A stretch of 64,000 nt of DNA from Geodermatophilus obscurus (GTDB taxonomy: Bacteria > Actinomycetota > Actinomycetes > Mycobacteriales > Geodermatophilaceae): contig NZ_FOWE01000011.1 in the NCBI RefSeq assembly GCF_900115395.1, forward strand, positions 62,001-126,000. Direction: 5' to 3'. Below are positions 11,542 to 22,162 of the stretch, piece by piece. The notes under the pieces are model-generated. The model was not told where the DNA came from. It made no database searches and worked only from the letters and a program-made list of their open reading frames with translations. The position numbers and the translations under genes were made by a program. How positions within the stretch are numbered: the stretch's first letter is position 1; every line of letters begins with the position of its first letter.

Positions 11542-12206
11542 GCGGCCCGGGCCGCCTGGGCGCGCAGGGCGGCGATCGCGCGGGCCGGGTCGTCGGCGCC
11601 GTAGACGGCCGAGCCCGCGACGAACACGTCGGCGCCGGCCTCGGCGGCCTGCTCGATCGTGTCGGCGTTGATGCCGCCGTCGACCTCGACCAGCAGCGTC
11701 AGGTGGCCGGTGTCGACGAGCTCGCGGGCGCGGCGCACCTTGGGCAGCACCTCGGCCATGAACGCCTGGCCGCCGAACCCGGGCTCGACGGTCATGACCA
11801 GCAGCGTGTCGAAGTCGCGGAGGACGTCCTCGTACCGCTCCAGCGGGGTGCCGGGCTTGATCGCCAGGCCGGCCAGCGCCCCGGCGGCGCGCAGGTCGCG
11901 GGCGACGGCGCGGGGGTCGCCGGTGCAGGCCTCGGCGTGCACGGTGACGTTGCGGGCGCCGAGCTCGGCGTAGCCGGGCGCCCACCGCTCGGGCGCCTCG
12001 ATCATCAGGTGGCAGTCCAGCGGCACCGGGCTCACCGCCTGGATCGCCTCGACGACCGGCCGGCCCAGCGTCAGGTTCGGCACGAAGTGGGCGTCCATGA
12101 CGTCGACGTGCAGCCAGTCGGCGTCGCGCACGCGCAGCACCTCGTCGGCCAGCCGGGCGAAGTCCGCCGAGAGCAGGCTGGGGGCGATCATCGGGGTGCG
12201 GGCCAC
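11538..12206 (-). CDS. rpe: Ribulose-phosphate 3-epimerase
   Basis: Interconverts ribulose-5-phosphate and xylulose-5-phosphate, feeding ribulose-5-phosphate to RibB. The 222-residue TIM barrel shows [31 protein letters not shown] and [10 protein letters not shown], carrying the metal-binding His/Asp set. The GTG at 12206 has both a GGAGG site and a TAGACT minus-10 only 8 bases upstream, so the transcript may start at or next to the start codon. It heads the riboflavin/histidine operon. Confidence 0.97.
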   Translation of the reverse strand: MARTPMIAPSLLSADFARLADEVLRVRDADWLHVDVMDAHFVPNLTLGRPVVEAIQAVSPVPLDCHLMIEAPERWAPGYAELGARNVTVHAEACTGDPRAVARDLRAAGALAGLAIKPGTPLERYEDVLRDFDTLLVMTVEPGFGGQAFMAEVLPKVRRARELVDTGHLTLLVEVDGGINADTIEQAAEAGADVFVAGSAVYGADDPARAIAALRAQAARAA

Positions 12207-12214
12207 GTCCTCCG

Positions 12215-12220
12215 AGTCTA
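12215..12220 (-). promoter_or_regulatory. Minus-10 (TAGACT) of the rpe-rib-his operon, near-leaderless
   Basis: TAGACT fits the actinobacterial TAnnnT minus-10. It stands 8 bases before the rpe GTG, the spacing expected when transcription begins at the start codon. No clear minus-35 is visible. Confidence 0.5.
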
Positions 12221-12255
12221 GGCAGCCGGTGACCGGCGCTCCCCGCCCCGGCGGC

Positions 12256-12753
12256 TCAGCCCCGGTCGGGCAGGGCGACCCAGTCGGCCCAGCTCAGGTC
12301 GCGGCCGACGTAGCGGGGTGCCCGCAGCGGCCACTCCTGCGCCAGCCAGCGCGGCACGAACGCGTCCAGCGCCCGCTCGACGTCGCTGCCGGCCAGCCGG
12401 TCGACCACCCACCAGGAGACCTCGGCGTCGGCGTCGCCGGTCTTCTCCGGCGGGTCGACGTACACGCAGCCGAGCAGCTCGGTCTCGTCCTCGTCGAGGA
12501 GCGCGTAGTTGAAGCTCTCGTGCGCCTCGATCTCCCGCTCGTGGCGGGCGAGGTCCTCGCGGTCCTGCTCCTCGGTCATGGTCGCCGGCGGCCAGCCCCA
12601 CGCCTCGCCGTAGATGCCCCACAGCCGCTCCCGGGAGCCCATCACGGCCGGGTGGTCGATCGCGGTGTCGGCCGCGCGGATCGGGCGCAGGTGCTGCCCG
12701 GTCGGCAGGTCGGCACGCAGCGGGTGGACGAAGTCGTCGGGGAGCCAGCTCAC
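12256..12753 (-). CDS. GNAT-like N-acetyltransferase
   Basis: A 165-residue protein that looks like a divergent GNAT: an N-terminal region with a predicted helix pair, then [24 protein letters not shown] as the central beta-strand region and [20 protein letters not shown] as the acetyl-CoA pocket area. The consensus pyrophosphate loop is weak, so activity is uncertain. The GTG at 12753 overlaps the stop of the truncated flavoprotein gene in GTGA, so the two form a small operon ahead of the rpe promoter. Confidence 0.6.
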   Translation of the reverse strand: MSWLPDDFVHPLRADLPTGQHLRPIRAADTAIDHPAVMGSRERLWGIYGEAWGWPPATMTEEQDREDLARHEREIEAHESFNYALLDEDETELLGCVYVDPPEKTGDADAEVSWWVVDRLAGSDVERALDAFVPRWLAQEWPLRAPRYVGRDLSWADWVALPDRG

Positions 12754-13175
12754 GGCGCGGCAGGGTAGGTGACGCGCGCCCCGCGCAGTACCGCGTCCAG
12801 CGCGGGTCCCCGGTCGACGGCCGGGAGCACCAGGCCCGTGGTGAGCACGCGCAGCGGTGGCCAGGCCAGCCGCCGCTGCCGGCGCAGCGCGGGCAGCACC
12901 TCCCGCACGGCGACCGGGGCCACGGCCCGGACCCGCTCCTGGGCGGCCGCCAACGCCTCGCGGCCGACGCCGCTGGCGAGCAGGGCGGCGAGGCGCCCGG
13001 CGGGCAGCACGCGGCGCAGGGCAGCCAGCGCGGCGGGGTCGAGGTGCAGGCGGTAGCCGGCGGTGTCCCCGGGCGCCCGGTCGCGTTCGAACACGGTGAC
13101 CTCGACGCCCCGGGCCCGCAGCGCCCGGGCGAGCACCAGCCCGCCGATGCCCGCGCCGGCCACCCCCACGTGCAC
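12750..13175 (-). pseudogene. Truncated FAD-dependent monooxygenase (N-terminal Rossmann domain only)
   Basis: The 141 residues begin VHVGVAGAGIGGLVLARALR with the GxGxxG FAD-binding fingerprint, a second strand VTVFERD, and GYRLHLDP, as in the phenol-hydroxylase-like monooxygenases. Those enzymes are about 350-550 residues; here the reading frame ends at residue 141 and the second FAD motif (GDAAH type) and substrate domain are absent. The GTG at 13175 is favoured by GGAGG 8 bases upstream; a GTG at 13193 is possible. It may be a decayed gene, or a small stand-alone flavin domain kept for its coupling to the GNAT gene. Confidence 0.6.
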
Positions 13176-13281
13176 GTGCACTCCCTCCGCCACCGGTCCC
13201 CGACGACCGGGACGGGTGACCGGTGCCTGCCGGGGGACACCGGTGCGGGTGACGGGCGCGGGTCCCGGGCCTGCCGGCGGC

Positions 13282-13287
13282 TACGGT
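13282..13287 (+). promoter_or_regulatory. Minus-10 (TACGGT), leaderless-type, for the gene at 13296
   Basis: TACGGT sits 8 bases before the GTG at 13296 and no ribosome site is visible, which suggests a leaderless transcript. No convincing minus-35 is seen. Confidence 0.4.
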
Positions 13288-13295
13288 CGGTGATC

Positions 13296-14000
13296 GTGCG
13301 CACCGTGGCGACCCCGGCGGCCCGTCGGCAGACCTGGCCGTCGGGCGATCCGGTGACCGTCGGTCACTCCGACGGCGACGCCGACGTCGCCACGCCGGCC
13401 GCGACGCGCCGGGTCCGGGCCGGGCTCGTCCTGCCCGCCGTCGTCCTCGGGCTCGGCGTGCCGCGCATGCTGCTCACCGGGGGCTACGCGGGGGTGCACG
13501 GCGCCGCCGCCTGGGCGCTGCTCGCCGTGGTGGCCGGGTCGCTGACCGCGCTGGCCCTCCTCACCCCGGTGGTGCCGTGGCTCGCCCGCCGCGCCGGGGA
13601 GGCCGCTCGCGTGCGGCAGGCGCTGCACGCCCACACCGACCCCGGCCCGGGGCTGCGCACGCGGCTCGACGTCCACGCCCGCCGCGTGCTGCGGCTGCAC
13701 TGGGTGGGACGGGCCATGCCGGTCGTCCCCGCCGTGCTGCTGCTGCAGGGCCGCTGGGACCGGCCGGGGACGGCGCTGCCGGCCGCCGTCGTCCTGGTCG
13801 CCGGCTACGCCGCGCTGGCCCTGTGGCACCGGCGCCAGACCGTCGCCGCGGCCGCCTGGGTGGCCGACCGTCCCGGGCCGCTGCGCGCCGTCCCGCCGCC
13901 GCCGTGGTGGGAGCCGTGGCTGGGCGGGCGGCGGGTGCTCGCCCTGGCCGGCGGCTACGTGCTCGCGGTCGTCGCGGTCACGCTGCTCACCGGCGCCTGA
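13296..14000 (+). CDS. Multi-pass membrane protein of unknown function
   Basis: A 234-residue protein with about five predicted hydrophobic segments, near residues 42-60, 68-98, 140-152, 160-178 and 212-232. A soluble, His/Arg-containing stretch of about 35 residues lies between the second and third. Nothing in it matches a family I recognise. It reads opposite to its neighbours, divergent from the truncated flavoprotein and convergent with rsmB. The start GTG at 13296 is chosen for its position after TACGGT; the first 40 residues are polar and weakly conserved in appearance, so a later start is possible. Confidence 0.65.
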   Translation: MRTVATPAARRQTWPSGDPVTVGHSDGDADVATPAATRRVRAGLVLPAVVLGLGVPRMLLTGGYAGVHGAAAWALLAVVAGSLTALALLTPVVPWLARRAGEAARVRQALHAHTDPGPGLRTRLDVHARRVLRLHWVGRAMPVVPAVLLLQGRWDRPGTALPAAVVLVAGYAALALWHRRQTVAAAAWVADRPGPLRAVPPPPWWEPWLGGRRVLALAGGYVLAVVAVTLLTGA

Positions 14001-14021
14001 CCGCGGCCCGGCCGGCGCGGC

Positions 14022-15428
14022 TCAGCGGGTGCGGCGCAGCAGGGCCAGGAACATCGCGTCGGTGCCGTGCCGGTGCGGCCAGAGCTGCCCGTACGGGCCG
14101 CGCTCGACCCCGGGGACGTCGGGGAACAGCGGTGCCACCGGCAGCACCTCGACGTCGTCGCGCGCGGCCGCGGCGTCGGCGACCGCGACCGTCTCCGCGG
14201 CGTGCGGCGAGCAGGTCACGTAGGCGACCACCCCGCGCGGCCGCACGGAGCCCAGCGCGCTGCCGAGCAGCGCCGTCTGCAGCTCCACCAGCGGGCCGAC
14301 GTCGTCGGGAGTGCGCCGCCAGCGGACCTCCGGCCGGCGGCGGAGCGCGCCCAGGCCGGTGCAGGGGGCGTCGAGCAGCACCCGGTCGAAGGAGCCCGGC
14401 GCCCACGGCGGCTCCCGCCCGTCGGCGACCAGCACCTCGACGTCGTCCTCCCCCGCCAGCGCCCCGCGGACCAGCTCGGCGCGGTGCGGCGCACGGTCGG
14501 CGGCGGTCAGGTGCACCCCGGCGGGGCGGACGGCGGCCAGCAGCGCGGCCTTACCGCCCGGGCCGGCGCAGACGTCGAGCCAGCGGGCGTCGGGGCCCTC
14601 CAGCGGGGCGCGGGTGAGCAGCAGCGCGGCGAGCTGGCTGCCCTCGTCCTGGACCGCGGCGGCGCCCGAGCGCACCGACGGCAGCCGTCCGGGGTCTCCC
14701 CCGCCGAGGCGGACGGCGTAGGGCGACCACGGGCCGGGCGTCCCGCCGGACTCCTCGGCCAGCTGCTCGCGGGCAACGTGCCGGGCGACGAGGTGGACCT
14801 CGGGGGCGGCGCCGTCGGCGAGCAGGGCCTCCTCCAGCTCGGCGTCGCCGCCGAGCGCCTCGCGCCACGCGGCCACGACCCACCCGGGGTGGTCGGTGGC
14901 CAGGGCCAGCCGCCGGTCGCCGTCGGCGGCGAGCTGCGCGAGCCAGGCGGCGCGGTCGCCACCGGCGGCCACCTTGCGCAGGACGGCGTTGACCAGCCCC
15001 GAGGCGCCGGTGCCGACGATGGCGCGGGTGAGGTCGACGGTGGTGGTGACGGCCGCGTGCGCGGGCACCCGCAGGTCGACGATCTGGTAGGCGCCCAGCC
15101 GGAGCAGGTCCAGGACGCGGGGGTCGAGGTCGGCCAGCGGGCGGTCGACGAGCCGGGCGAGGACGGCGTCGAGGGTCCCCTGCGCGCGCAGCGCCCCGTA
15201 GGCGAGCTGGGTGGCGAAGCCGGCGTCACGCGGGTCGAGGTCGCGCTCGCGCAGCAGCTGGGGCAGCAGCAGGTTGGCGTAGGCCTCGCGCGCGGAGACG
15301 CCGTCGAGGACGTCGTAGGCGGTCAGCCGGGCGCCGTCGAGCGGTGCGCGGCGGGGCGGGCGGCGGTCGCGGGAGCCGCCGCGCTGCCCGCTGCGGCCGC
15401 CGGCCGGCCGCCGGGGCGGGCCGCTCAC
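14022..15428 (-). CDS. rsmB: 16S rRNA (cytosine-967-C5)-methyltransferase
   Basis: Methylates C967 of 16S rRNA using SAM. The 468-residue protein has a basic Arg-rich start (1-30), an N-terminal NusB-like RNA-binding domain (about 35-160), and a Rossmann methyltransferase domain with CAGPGGK (SAM loop), [15 protein letters not shown] (motif IV) and YVTCSPH (motif VI, catalytic cysteine). GTG at 15428 overlaps the fmt stop in GTGA. It is the last gene of def-fmt-rsmB, as in many actinobacteria. Confidence 0.96.
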   Translation of the reverse strand: MSGPPRRPAGGRSGQRGGSRDRRPPRRAPLDGARLTAYDVLDGVSAREAYANLLLPQLLRERDLDPRDAGFATQLAYGALRAQGTLDAVLARLVDRPLADLDPRVLDLLRLGAYQIVDLRVPAHAAVTTTVDLTRAIVGTGASGLVNAVLRKVAAGGDRAAWLAQLAADGDRRLALATDHPGWVVAAWREALGGDAELEEALLADGAAPEVHLVARHVAREQLAEESGGTPGPWSPYAVRLGGGDPGRLPSVRSGAAAVQDEGSQLAALLLTRAPLEGPDARWLDVCAGPGGKAALLAAVRPAGVHLTAADRAPHRAELVRGALAGEDDVEVLVADGREPPWAPGSFDRVLLDAPCTGLGALRRRPEVRWRRTPDDVGPLVELQTALLGSALGSVRPRGVVAYVTCSPHAAETVAVADAAAARDDVEVLPVAPLFPDVPGVERGPYGQLWPHRHGTDAMFLALLRRTR

Positions 15429-16354
15429 GCCCCGAACCGCTCGCCGGGGGCGGGGCGGGCTCCGCGCGCCCAGTCGGCGGCCGGGTGCACCCGCTTGCCG
15501 GCGGGCTGCACGTCGCCGAGGCGCACAGCGCCGCGGCCGGTGCCGACGACGACGCCGCTCGGGCCCACGGACACCTCACCCGGCGTCAGGGCCGGCGAGG
15601 TCTGCAGCGGCTCGACCGGGCCGAGCCGGAACCGCTCGCCCCGCCAGGTGGTCCAGGCACCCGGCGCGGGCGTGACGCCCCGGACCCGCCGGTCGACGAC
15701 GTGCGCGGGCAGGTCCCAGTCGACGCGGGCGTCGGCGGTCTCGATGCGCGGGGCCAGGCTGACGCCCTCGGCCGGCTGCGGGCGGGGCTCGAGCGTGCCG
15801 GCGGCGATGCCGTCGAGGGTGGCCACGAGCAGCCGGGCGCCGCTGACCGCGAGCCGGGCGAGCAGGTCGCCGGCGGTGTCGCGCGGGCCGATCTCCTCGG
15901 TGACCACGCCGTACACCGGTCCGGTGTCGAGACCCGACTCCAGCAGGAACGTGCACGCGCCGGTGACCTCGTCGCCGGCCATGAGGGCGTGCTGCACCGG
16001 GGCGGCGCCGCGCCAGGCCGGCAGCAGCGAGAAGTGCAGGTTGACCCAGCCGTGCGCGGGGACCCCGAGGGCCGCCGGGGGCACCAGCGCGCCGTAGGCG
16101 ACCACCGGCGCGCAGTCGACGGCGAGGTCGGCGAGCTGCGCGAGGAACTCCGGCTCGCGCGGCGAACGGGGCTGCAGCACGGGCAGCCCGGCGGCGTCGG
16201 CGCGCTCGGCGACCGGTGAGCGGCTCACCCTGCGGCCGCGGCCGGACCGCGCGTCGGGCCGGGTGAGGACGGCGGCGACCTCGTGGCCGGAGGACAGCAG
16301 CGCGTCGAGCGAGGGGACGGCGGCCTCGGGCGTCCCGGCGAAGAGGAGTCTCAG
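15425..16354 (-). CDS. fmt: Methionyl-tRNA formyltransferase (probable CTG start)
   Basis: Formylates initiator Met-tRNA using 10-formyl-THF. The 309-residue protein shows the N-terminal GART fold with [20 protein letters not shown] (catalytic Asn/His) and LDTGPVYG, and a C-terminal OB-like domain. The expected N-terminus (M)[11 protein letters not shown] places the start at a CTG (16354-16352) that overlaps the def stop as CTGA, with GGAGGT 9 bases upstream. No ATG, GTG or TTG exists in frame at a sensible place. Every comparable junction nearby uses GTGA, so this looks like a G-to-C variant. Confidence 0.93.
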   Translation of the reverse strand: MRLLFAGTPEAAVPSLDALLSSGHEVAAVLTRPDARSGRGRRVSRSPVAERADAAGLPVLQPRSPREPEFLAQLADLAVDCAPVVAYGALVPPAALGVPAHGWVNLHFSLLPAWRGAAPVQHALMAGDEVTGACTFLLESGLDTGPVYGVVTEEIGPRDTAGDLLARLAVSGARLLVATLDGIAAGTLEPRPQPAEGVSLAPRIETADARVDWDLPAHVVDRRVRGVTPAPGAWTTWRGERFRLGPVEPLQTSPALTPGEVSVGPSGVVVGTGRGAVRLGDVQPAGKRVHPAADWARGARPAPGERFGA

Positions 16355-16884
16355 TGGGGGCTCACCTCCACGCGCGGCACCCAGGCGGCCATGCCCCGCC
16401 ACTCGGCGTCGGCCAGGGCCGCCAGCGCGGCGGCGCGCGCCTCGGGGTCGAGCCGGTCGACGAACACGACGCCGTCGAGGTGGTCGACCTCGTGCTGCAC
16501 CGCGCGGGCCAGCAGGTGCGAGCCCTCCACCCGCACCGGGTCGCCGTGCTGGTTCCAGCCGGTGGCGACCACGTGCAGGTGGCGGCGGCAGTCGAAGCGG
16601 TAGCCGGGGATGGACAGGCAGCCCTCGGGGGCCTCCTCGGTCTCCTCGCCGACGAGGTCGACCGAGGGGTTGACCAGGTGGCCGACCTCGCCGTCGACGT
16701 GCCAGGTGAACACCCGCAGGCCGACGCCGATCTGCGGTGCGGCCAGGCCGGCGCCCCCGGCGGCGTGCATGGTCTCGGTCAGGTCGGCGACCAGGCCGCG
16801 CAGCTCGGCGTCGAAGTCGACGACCGGCGCGGCCGGCCGGTGCAGGACCGGGTCGCCCAGCAGCCGGATGGGGGTGACGCTCAC
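16351..16884 (-). CDS. def: Peptide deformylase
   Basis: Removes the N-formyl group from nascent proteins. The 177-residue metalloenzyme carries all three motifs: [10 protein letters not shown] (motif 1), EGCLS (motif 2, Cys ligand) and HEVDHLDG (motif 3, two His ligands and catalytic Glu). The GTG at 16884 has no strong ribosome site but a TACGAT minus-10 6 bases upstream, so the mRNA is probably leaderless. The stop overlaps the start of fmt, consistent with the linked formylation/deformylation cycle. Confidence 0.97.
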   Translation of the reverse strand: MSVTPIRLLGDPVLHRPAAPVVDFDAELRGLVADLTETMHAAGGAGLAAPQIGVGLRVFTWHVDGEVGHLVNPSVDLVGEETEEAPEGCLSIPGYRFDCRRHLHVVATGWNQHGDPVRVEGSHLLARAVQHEVDHLDGVVFVDRLDPEARAAALAALADAEWRGMAAWVPRVEVSPH

Positions 16885-16890
16885 CGGTCG

Positions 16891-16896
16891 ATCGTA
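16891..16896 (-). promoter_or_regulatory. Minus-10 (TACGAT) of the def-fmt-rsmB operon, leaderless-type
   Basis: TACGAT ends 6 bases before the def GTG. It is half of a divergent pair with TACTGT at 16943-16948; the two minus-10 elements are 46 bp apart. Confidence 0.55.
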
Positions 16897-16942
16897 TGCG
16901 GGCCCCGGCGGCGTCCCCGTGCCCCCGGGCGGCGCACCGTCC

Positions 16943-16948
16943 TACTGT
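16943..16948 (+). promoter_or_regulatory. Minus-10 (TACTGT), leaderless-type, for the gene at 16955
   Basis: TACTGT is followed by six bases and then the GTG start. The G-run between them could act as a weak ribosome site, but the spacing suits a leaderless start better. Confidence 0.5.
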
Positions 16949-16954
16949 CGGGGG

Positions 16955-17449
16955 GTGACCACGCTGCGCGCCCACCGGGTCCGGGCCCTCGCCAGCATCG
17001 TGGCCGAGGGCGCCGCCGTCGGTGCCGTCCTCGCCAGCCGCGAGGCGCCGCCCCGGTCCCGGCGCCGGGTCCTCACCGCGACGGCCGCCGGTGCGGTCAT
17101 CGCCGCCGACCAGACCGCGCTCGAGCTCCCCGCCGTGCTGCGGGAGGCCCGCACCACCGGCACGGTCGGTCCCGTCCCGGCGCACGAGCGCGGCGCCCTG
17201 GTCGAGGCCGGCACCCGCGCGCTGCTGCTCGGGGTGCTGCTGCAGGTGGTGGACCGCCCCGCCCTCGAGCGGCTCACCCGCCGCGGCATCCCGCATCCGC
17301 ACCGGTGGCTCGGCGCCGCCGCCGCGGTGGCGCACACCGCGGTCCTCGCGCCGGTGTACTGGCGCCTGGCCGCGGAGCGGGCACGGGCCGACGCCGAGCG
17401 CGAGGCGGCCATCGAGGCCGAGCTGCAGGAGATGGCCGCCGGCGGCTGA
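16955..17449 (+). CDS. Hypothetical alpha-helical protein between def and priA
   Basis: A 164-residue Ala/Arg-rich protein I do not recognise. Weakly hydrophobic helices occur near residues 13-25, 40-55, 85-97 and 115-130, and a charged coiled-coil-like tail ([20 protein letters not shown]) ends it. This resembles a small membrane-associated protein more than an enzyme. It is divergent from def and its stop lies 9 bases from the priA stop on the other strand. Third-position GC is high, supporting real coding. Confidence 0.6.
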   Translation: MTTLRAHRVRALASIVAEGAAVGAVLASREAPPRSRRRVLTATAAGAVIAADQTALELPAVLREARTTGTVGPVPAHERGALVEAGTRALLLGVLLQVVDRPALERLTRRGIPHPHRWLGAAAAVAHTAVLAPVYWRLAAERARADAEREAAIEAELQEMAAGG

Positions 17450-17458
17450 GGGAGCGGC

Positions 17459-19402
17459 TCAGACGAGCTCGAGCGGGTCGAGCTGGACCCGCACGTGCTC
17501 GCCGGCCTTCCGCGCGCTCCGCACCCCCTGGACCTCGGCGAGCGCCGTGGCCAGGGCCGCACCCTCCCCGCGCGGCACCCGGACGAGGTAGCGCTCCCGT
17601 TCGCCCTCCTGCCCCGGGCGCGGCTGCTCGGGGACGGGCCCGAGCAGGTCGGCGTCGGCCGGCAGCCGCGCGGCCGCGAGGAACTCCGCCAGTGCCGCCG
17701 GGGAACCCGACAGCGCGGCCATCCGGGTGGCCGGGGGGAAGCCCAGCGCCCGGCGGTCGGCGAGCTCCCGCTCGGCGAGCCAGCCCGGGTCCCAGCGCAC
17801 CAGCGCCTGGACGACGGGGTGGGCGGCGTCGGCGGCGACGACCACCGAGCCGTGCGGGCGCACGAGGGCGGCGGCGTTCATCCAGCGGCGCAGCGTCTCC
17901 TCCCCCGCCCGCAGGTCGGCCCGGGCGAGCAGCGCCCAGGAGTCCAGCAGCAGCGCCGCGCCGTAGCCGCCCTCCGCGATCGGCTCCGCGCCCGGCGTGG
18001 CGACGACCAGCGCCGGCCCGGCGGGCACCGACGCCAGCACGCCCGACGTGCGGCCCGACACCCGCACCGGGGCACCGGGGAACGCCCGGCCCAGCTCCTC
18101 GGCGGTCCGCGCGGCGCCGACGACGGAGGCGCGCAGCTTGGTGCCGTGGCAGTGCGGGCAGTCGAAGGTGGTCGCGGGGCGGGCGCACCACCGGCAGGCC
18201 GGGATCCGCGAGCCGCCCGGCCCGGGTGCGGGCGCGATGCCCAGCGGCCCCGCGCAGACGGCGCAGCGGGCCGGCGCCCGGCAGCGGTCGCAGGACAGGC
18301 CGGGTGCGTAGCCGGCGCGGGGCACCTGGACGAGCACCGGGGTGCCCTCCGCCAGCGCGGCGCGCGCCACCCGGTGGGCCAGGCTCGGCAGCCGGGCGGT
18401 GCGCGCGGCCGGGTCGCGGGCGAGCTCGGAGTCCTCGCCGAGGGCCTGCACCCGCGGGGCGACCGCGCGCAGCGTGGCGCGGTCGGCGGCCAGCGCGTGC
18501 GCCCAGCCGCTCTCCACCAGCAGCGCGGCCTCCGCGGTGCGGGCGGTGGCCGCGAGGACCGCCGCGCACGAGGTCAGGTGTGCGCGGTGCACGAGCACGT
18601 CGCGGGCGTGCGCGTAGGGGGCGCGGGGCTCGGCGTGCAGGTCGTCGCCGTCGTCCCAGATGGCCACCAGGCCGAGGTCGGCGACCGGCGCGAACACCGC
18701 GGCCCGGGTGCCCAGCACCACCTTCGCGCTGCCGCGGGCGGCGTCGAGGAAGCGGCGGTAGCGGGCGTCGGGGGCGGCGTCGGCCCGCAGGACGACGAAC
18801 GACCCCGGTGGCAGGGTCGCTGCGGCCGCGGCCTCGAGCCGGTCGAGGTCGCGTCCGTCGGGGACGACCACGAGCGCGCCCCGGCCGCCCGACAGCGCGG
18901 CCCGGCACAGCTCGGCCAGCCGGGCCGGCCAGTCCTCGCCGGGCAGCGCCGTCCACACCGCGCGGGCCGGCCGGCCCTCGGCGACGGCGGTCAGCAGCGC
19001 GGTGCCGGTCGGGTAGCGGGCGAAGCCGGCCGGGTCCGGCGGGGACGGCGGCTCCGGCGGCTCGGTGCGGGGGCGCTTCTCCGCGGCGGCGCGGCGGGGC
19101 GGGACGGCCAGCCGGAGGACGTCCATGAGCGTGCCGCCCCAGCGCTGCGCCACCGAGCGGGCCAGCGCGACGACCTCCGGGGTCAGCACCGGCTCGGGCG
19201 AGACCAGCTTGAGCGGCGCGAGCCTGCGGCCGCTGTCGCTGGAGTCGGCCAGCTCGAGCACGAACCCGTCGACCAGCTGCCCGGCGAAGCGCACCCGCAC
19301 GCGACAGCCGGGACGGACCTCCGCGGCGACGTCCTCGGGGACGGCGTAGTCGAACGCGCGGTCGAGGTGTGCCAGCGGCACGTCGACGACGACCCGGGCC
19401 AC
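17459..19402 (-). CDS. priA: Primosomal protein N' (PriA), degenerate helicase type
   Basis: Replication-restart protein. The N-terminal DNA-binding domain begins VARVVVDVPLAHLDRAFDY, and the eight zinc-binding cysteines appear as four CxxC pairs (CDRC, CAVC, CRWC, CPHC). The expected Walker A (GxTGSGKT) is absent; the site reads YPTGTALLTAV, so it probably lacks ATPase activity, as is usual in actinobacterial PriA. Length is 647 with the GTG at 19402. A CTG at 19447 preceded by GGAG would add 15 residues and may be the real start. It lies downstream of metK. Confidence 0.93.
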   Translation of the reverse strand: MARVVVDVPLAHLDRAFDYAVPEDVAAEVRPGCRVRVRFAGQLVDGFVLELADSSDSGRRLAPLKLVSPEPVLTPEVVALARSVAQRWGGTLMDVLRLAVPPRRAAAEKRPRTEPPEPPSPPDPAGFARYPTGTALLTAVAEGRPARAVWTALPGEDWPARLAELCRAALSGGRGALVVVPDGRDLDRLEAAAAATLPPGSFVVLRADAAPDARYRRFLDAARGSAKVVLGTRAAVFAPVADLGLVAIWDDGDDLHAEPRAPYAHARDVLVHRAHLTSCAAVLAATARTAEAALLVESGWAHALAADRATLRAVAPRVQALGEDSELARDPAARTARLPSLAHRVARAALAEGTPVLVQVPRAGYAPGLSCDRCRAPARCAVCAGPLGIAPAPGPGGSRIPACRWCARPATTFDCPHCHGTKLRASVVGAARTAEELGRAFPGAPVRVSGRTSGVLASVPAGPALVVATPGAEPIAEGGYGAALLLDSWALLARADLRAGEETLRRWMNAAALVRPHGSVVVAADAAHPVVQALVRWDPGWLAERELADRRALGFPPATRMAALSGSPAALAEFLAAARLPADADLLGPVPEQPRPGQEGERERYLVRVPRGEGAALATALAEVQGVRSARKAGEHVRVQLDPLELV

Positions 19403-19509
19403 CGTCGGGTGGCCCGGGTCGCCGGGGGGTGGTGCGGGCGTGCTCAGGGAGGATCTCCGTCCGGCGGGGTCGTGTCGCGGCAGTGTCCCGGCCGGGTACG
19501 ACGGTCCCG

Positions 19510-20709
<1,200 letters not shown>

Positions 20710-20815
20710 TCGGTTCTCCCTGCTTCGGTGACGGGGCTCGCGGTCACGAGGTCGGGCGCGGGGTCCGCGCCGGGTGAGCACGTTACCGGCGTGCCCGGGG
20801 GCGGGCAGCCGGCGG

Positions 20816-22030
20816 TCAGGGCAGGCGGGCCAGCACGGTCTGCCAGACGGCCGCGGCGACGGCGTCCTTGCTGCCGTGCGGCACCTCGGTGGCGGTGCCG
20901 TCGGCGGCGAGCACGACGGCGGCGTTGTCGGGCCGGCCGAACACGCCACCACCGGAGACGTCGTTGACGACCAGCAGGTCGCAGCCCTTGCGGGCGAGCT
21001 TGGCGCGGGCGTGGGCGAGCACGTCGCCGTCGTCGTCGCCGGTCTCGGCGGCGAAGCCGACGACGAGCTGCCCGGGCGGGCGCTTCGCGACGAGCTCGGC
21101 GAGCACGTCGGGGTTGCGCACCAGCCGCACCTCGGGGACCTCGCGGGGGTCGTCCTTCTTCTTCAGCTTGGTGGCCGCGACCGAGGCCGGGCGGAAGTCG
21201 GCCACGGCGGCGGCCATGACGACGACGTCGGCGTCCGGGGACTCCGCCAGCACGGCGGTGCGCAGCTCCTCCGCCGTCCCCACCGGGACGACGCGGACGC
21301 CGAACGGCGCGGGCAGGTCGACGCCGGCGGCCACCAGCACCACCTCGGCGCCCCGGGCGGCGGCGACGCGGGCCAGCGCCCAGCCCTGCTTGCCCGAGGA
21401 GCGGTTGCCGAGGTAGCGCACCGGGTCCAGCGGCTCGCGGGTGCCGCCGGCGCTGACCACCACGCGCCGGCCGGCGAGGTCGGCGCGCAGCACGTCGGGG
21501 CCGGCGGTGAGCGCCACGTGCGCCAGCGCGGCGACGTCGGCCGGCTCGGGCAGCCGCCCCGGGCCGGAGTCGGGGCCGGTGAGCCGCCCCACCGCCGGGG
21601 GCAGCACGAGGCTGCCGCGGCGGCGGAGGGTGGCGACGTTGTCCTGGGTGGCCGGGTGCAGCCACATCTCGGTGTGCATCGCCGGGACGAACACGACCGG
21701 GCAGTGCGCGGTGAGCAGCGTGGCGGTGAGCAGGTCGTCGGCCCGGCCGGCGGCGGCACGGGCCAGCAGGTCGGCGGTGGCCGGCGCGACGACGACGAGG
21801 TCGGCGGTCTGCCCGATCCGGACGTGGGCGACCTCGTCGACGTCGGACCAGACGTCGGTGGTGACCGGGTTGCCGCTGAGCGCCTCGAAGGTGGCCGCGC
21901 CGACGAAGCGCAGGGCGGCCGGCGTCGGGACCACGCGCACGTCGTGCCCGGCCTCGGTGAACGCCCGCAGCAGCAGCGCGGCCTTGTAGGCGGCCACGCC
22001 GCCGCCCACGCCCAGCACGATCCGGCTCAT
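20816..22030 (-). CDS. coaBC: Bifunctional phosphopantothenoylcysteine decarboxylase / phosphopantothenate-cysteine ligase
   Basis: Two steps of coenzyme A synthesis. The N-terminal flavin-dependent CoaC part (about residues 1-175) shows [11 protein letters not shown] and the PAMHTEMW substrate motif. The CoaB part (about 185-400) shows [30 protein letters not shown] and the KLKK segment that contacts the substrate. The ATG at 22030 follows GGAGG. A double hairpin separates it from rpoZ upstream. Confidence 0.97.
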   Translation of the reverse strand: MSRIVLGVGGGVAAYKAALLLRAFTEAGHDVRVVPTPAALRFVGAATFEALSGNPVTTDVWSDVDEVAHVRIGQTADLVVVAPATADLLARAAAGRADDLLTATLLTAHCPVVFVPAMHTEMWLHPATQDNVATLRRRGSLVLPPAVGRLTGPDSGPGRLPEPADVAALAHVALTAGPDVLRADLAGRRVVVSAGGTREPLDPVRYLGNRSSGKQGWALARVAAARGAEVVLVAAGVDLPAPFGVRVVPVGTAEELRTAVLAESPDADVVVMAAAVADFRPASVAATKLKKKDDPREVPEVRLVRNPDVLAELVAKRPPGQLVVGFAAETGDDDGDVLAHARAKLARKGCDLLVVNDVSGGGVFGRPDNAAVVLAADGTATEVPHGSKDAVAAAVWQTVLARLP

Positions 22031-22053
22031 GGCGACCATCCTCCACACACGAC

Positions 22054-22084
22054 GACGCCCCCGGCACCGCGTGCCGGGGGCGTC
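22054..22084 (-). terminator. Second hairpin downstream of rpoZ
   Basis: Perfect 13-bp arms (22054-22066 and 22072-22084) around a CCGCG loop lie just upstream of coaBC. With the hairpin at 22107-22154 it makes a tandem structure that could attenuate rather than fully end transcription into coaBC. Confidence 0.5.
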
Positions 22085-22106
22085 ACCCCTGAGGGGCTGG
22101 AACGGG

Positions 22107-22154
22107 CCCGTCGCAGGGGCCCGCCGCGAGCTCGCGAGCGGCGGGGGCGACGGG
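22107..22154 (-). terminator. First hairpin downstream of rpoZ
   Basis: An outer 8-bp stem CCCGTCGC/GCGACGGG (22107-22114 and 22147-22154) encloses an inner CCGCCGC/GCGGCGG stem. It begins 9 bases past the rpoZ stop and lacks a U-run. Confidence 0.5.
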
Positions 22155-22162
22155 GTCCTCCG

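Noticed and set aside
12207-12255. FMN riboswitch ahead of the rib genes
   Set aside because: The gap is too short and rpe has a near-leaderless promoter.
17459-19402. PriA as a broken gene because its Walker A is missing
   Set aside because: The degenerate form is the normal actinobacterial state, and zinc cysteines are intact.
20710-20815. SAM riboswitch upstream of metK
   Set aside because: Only short GC hairpins are present; no known SAM aptamer core was recognised.
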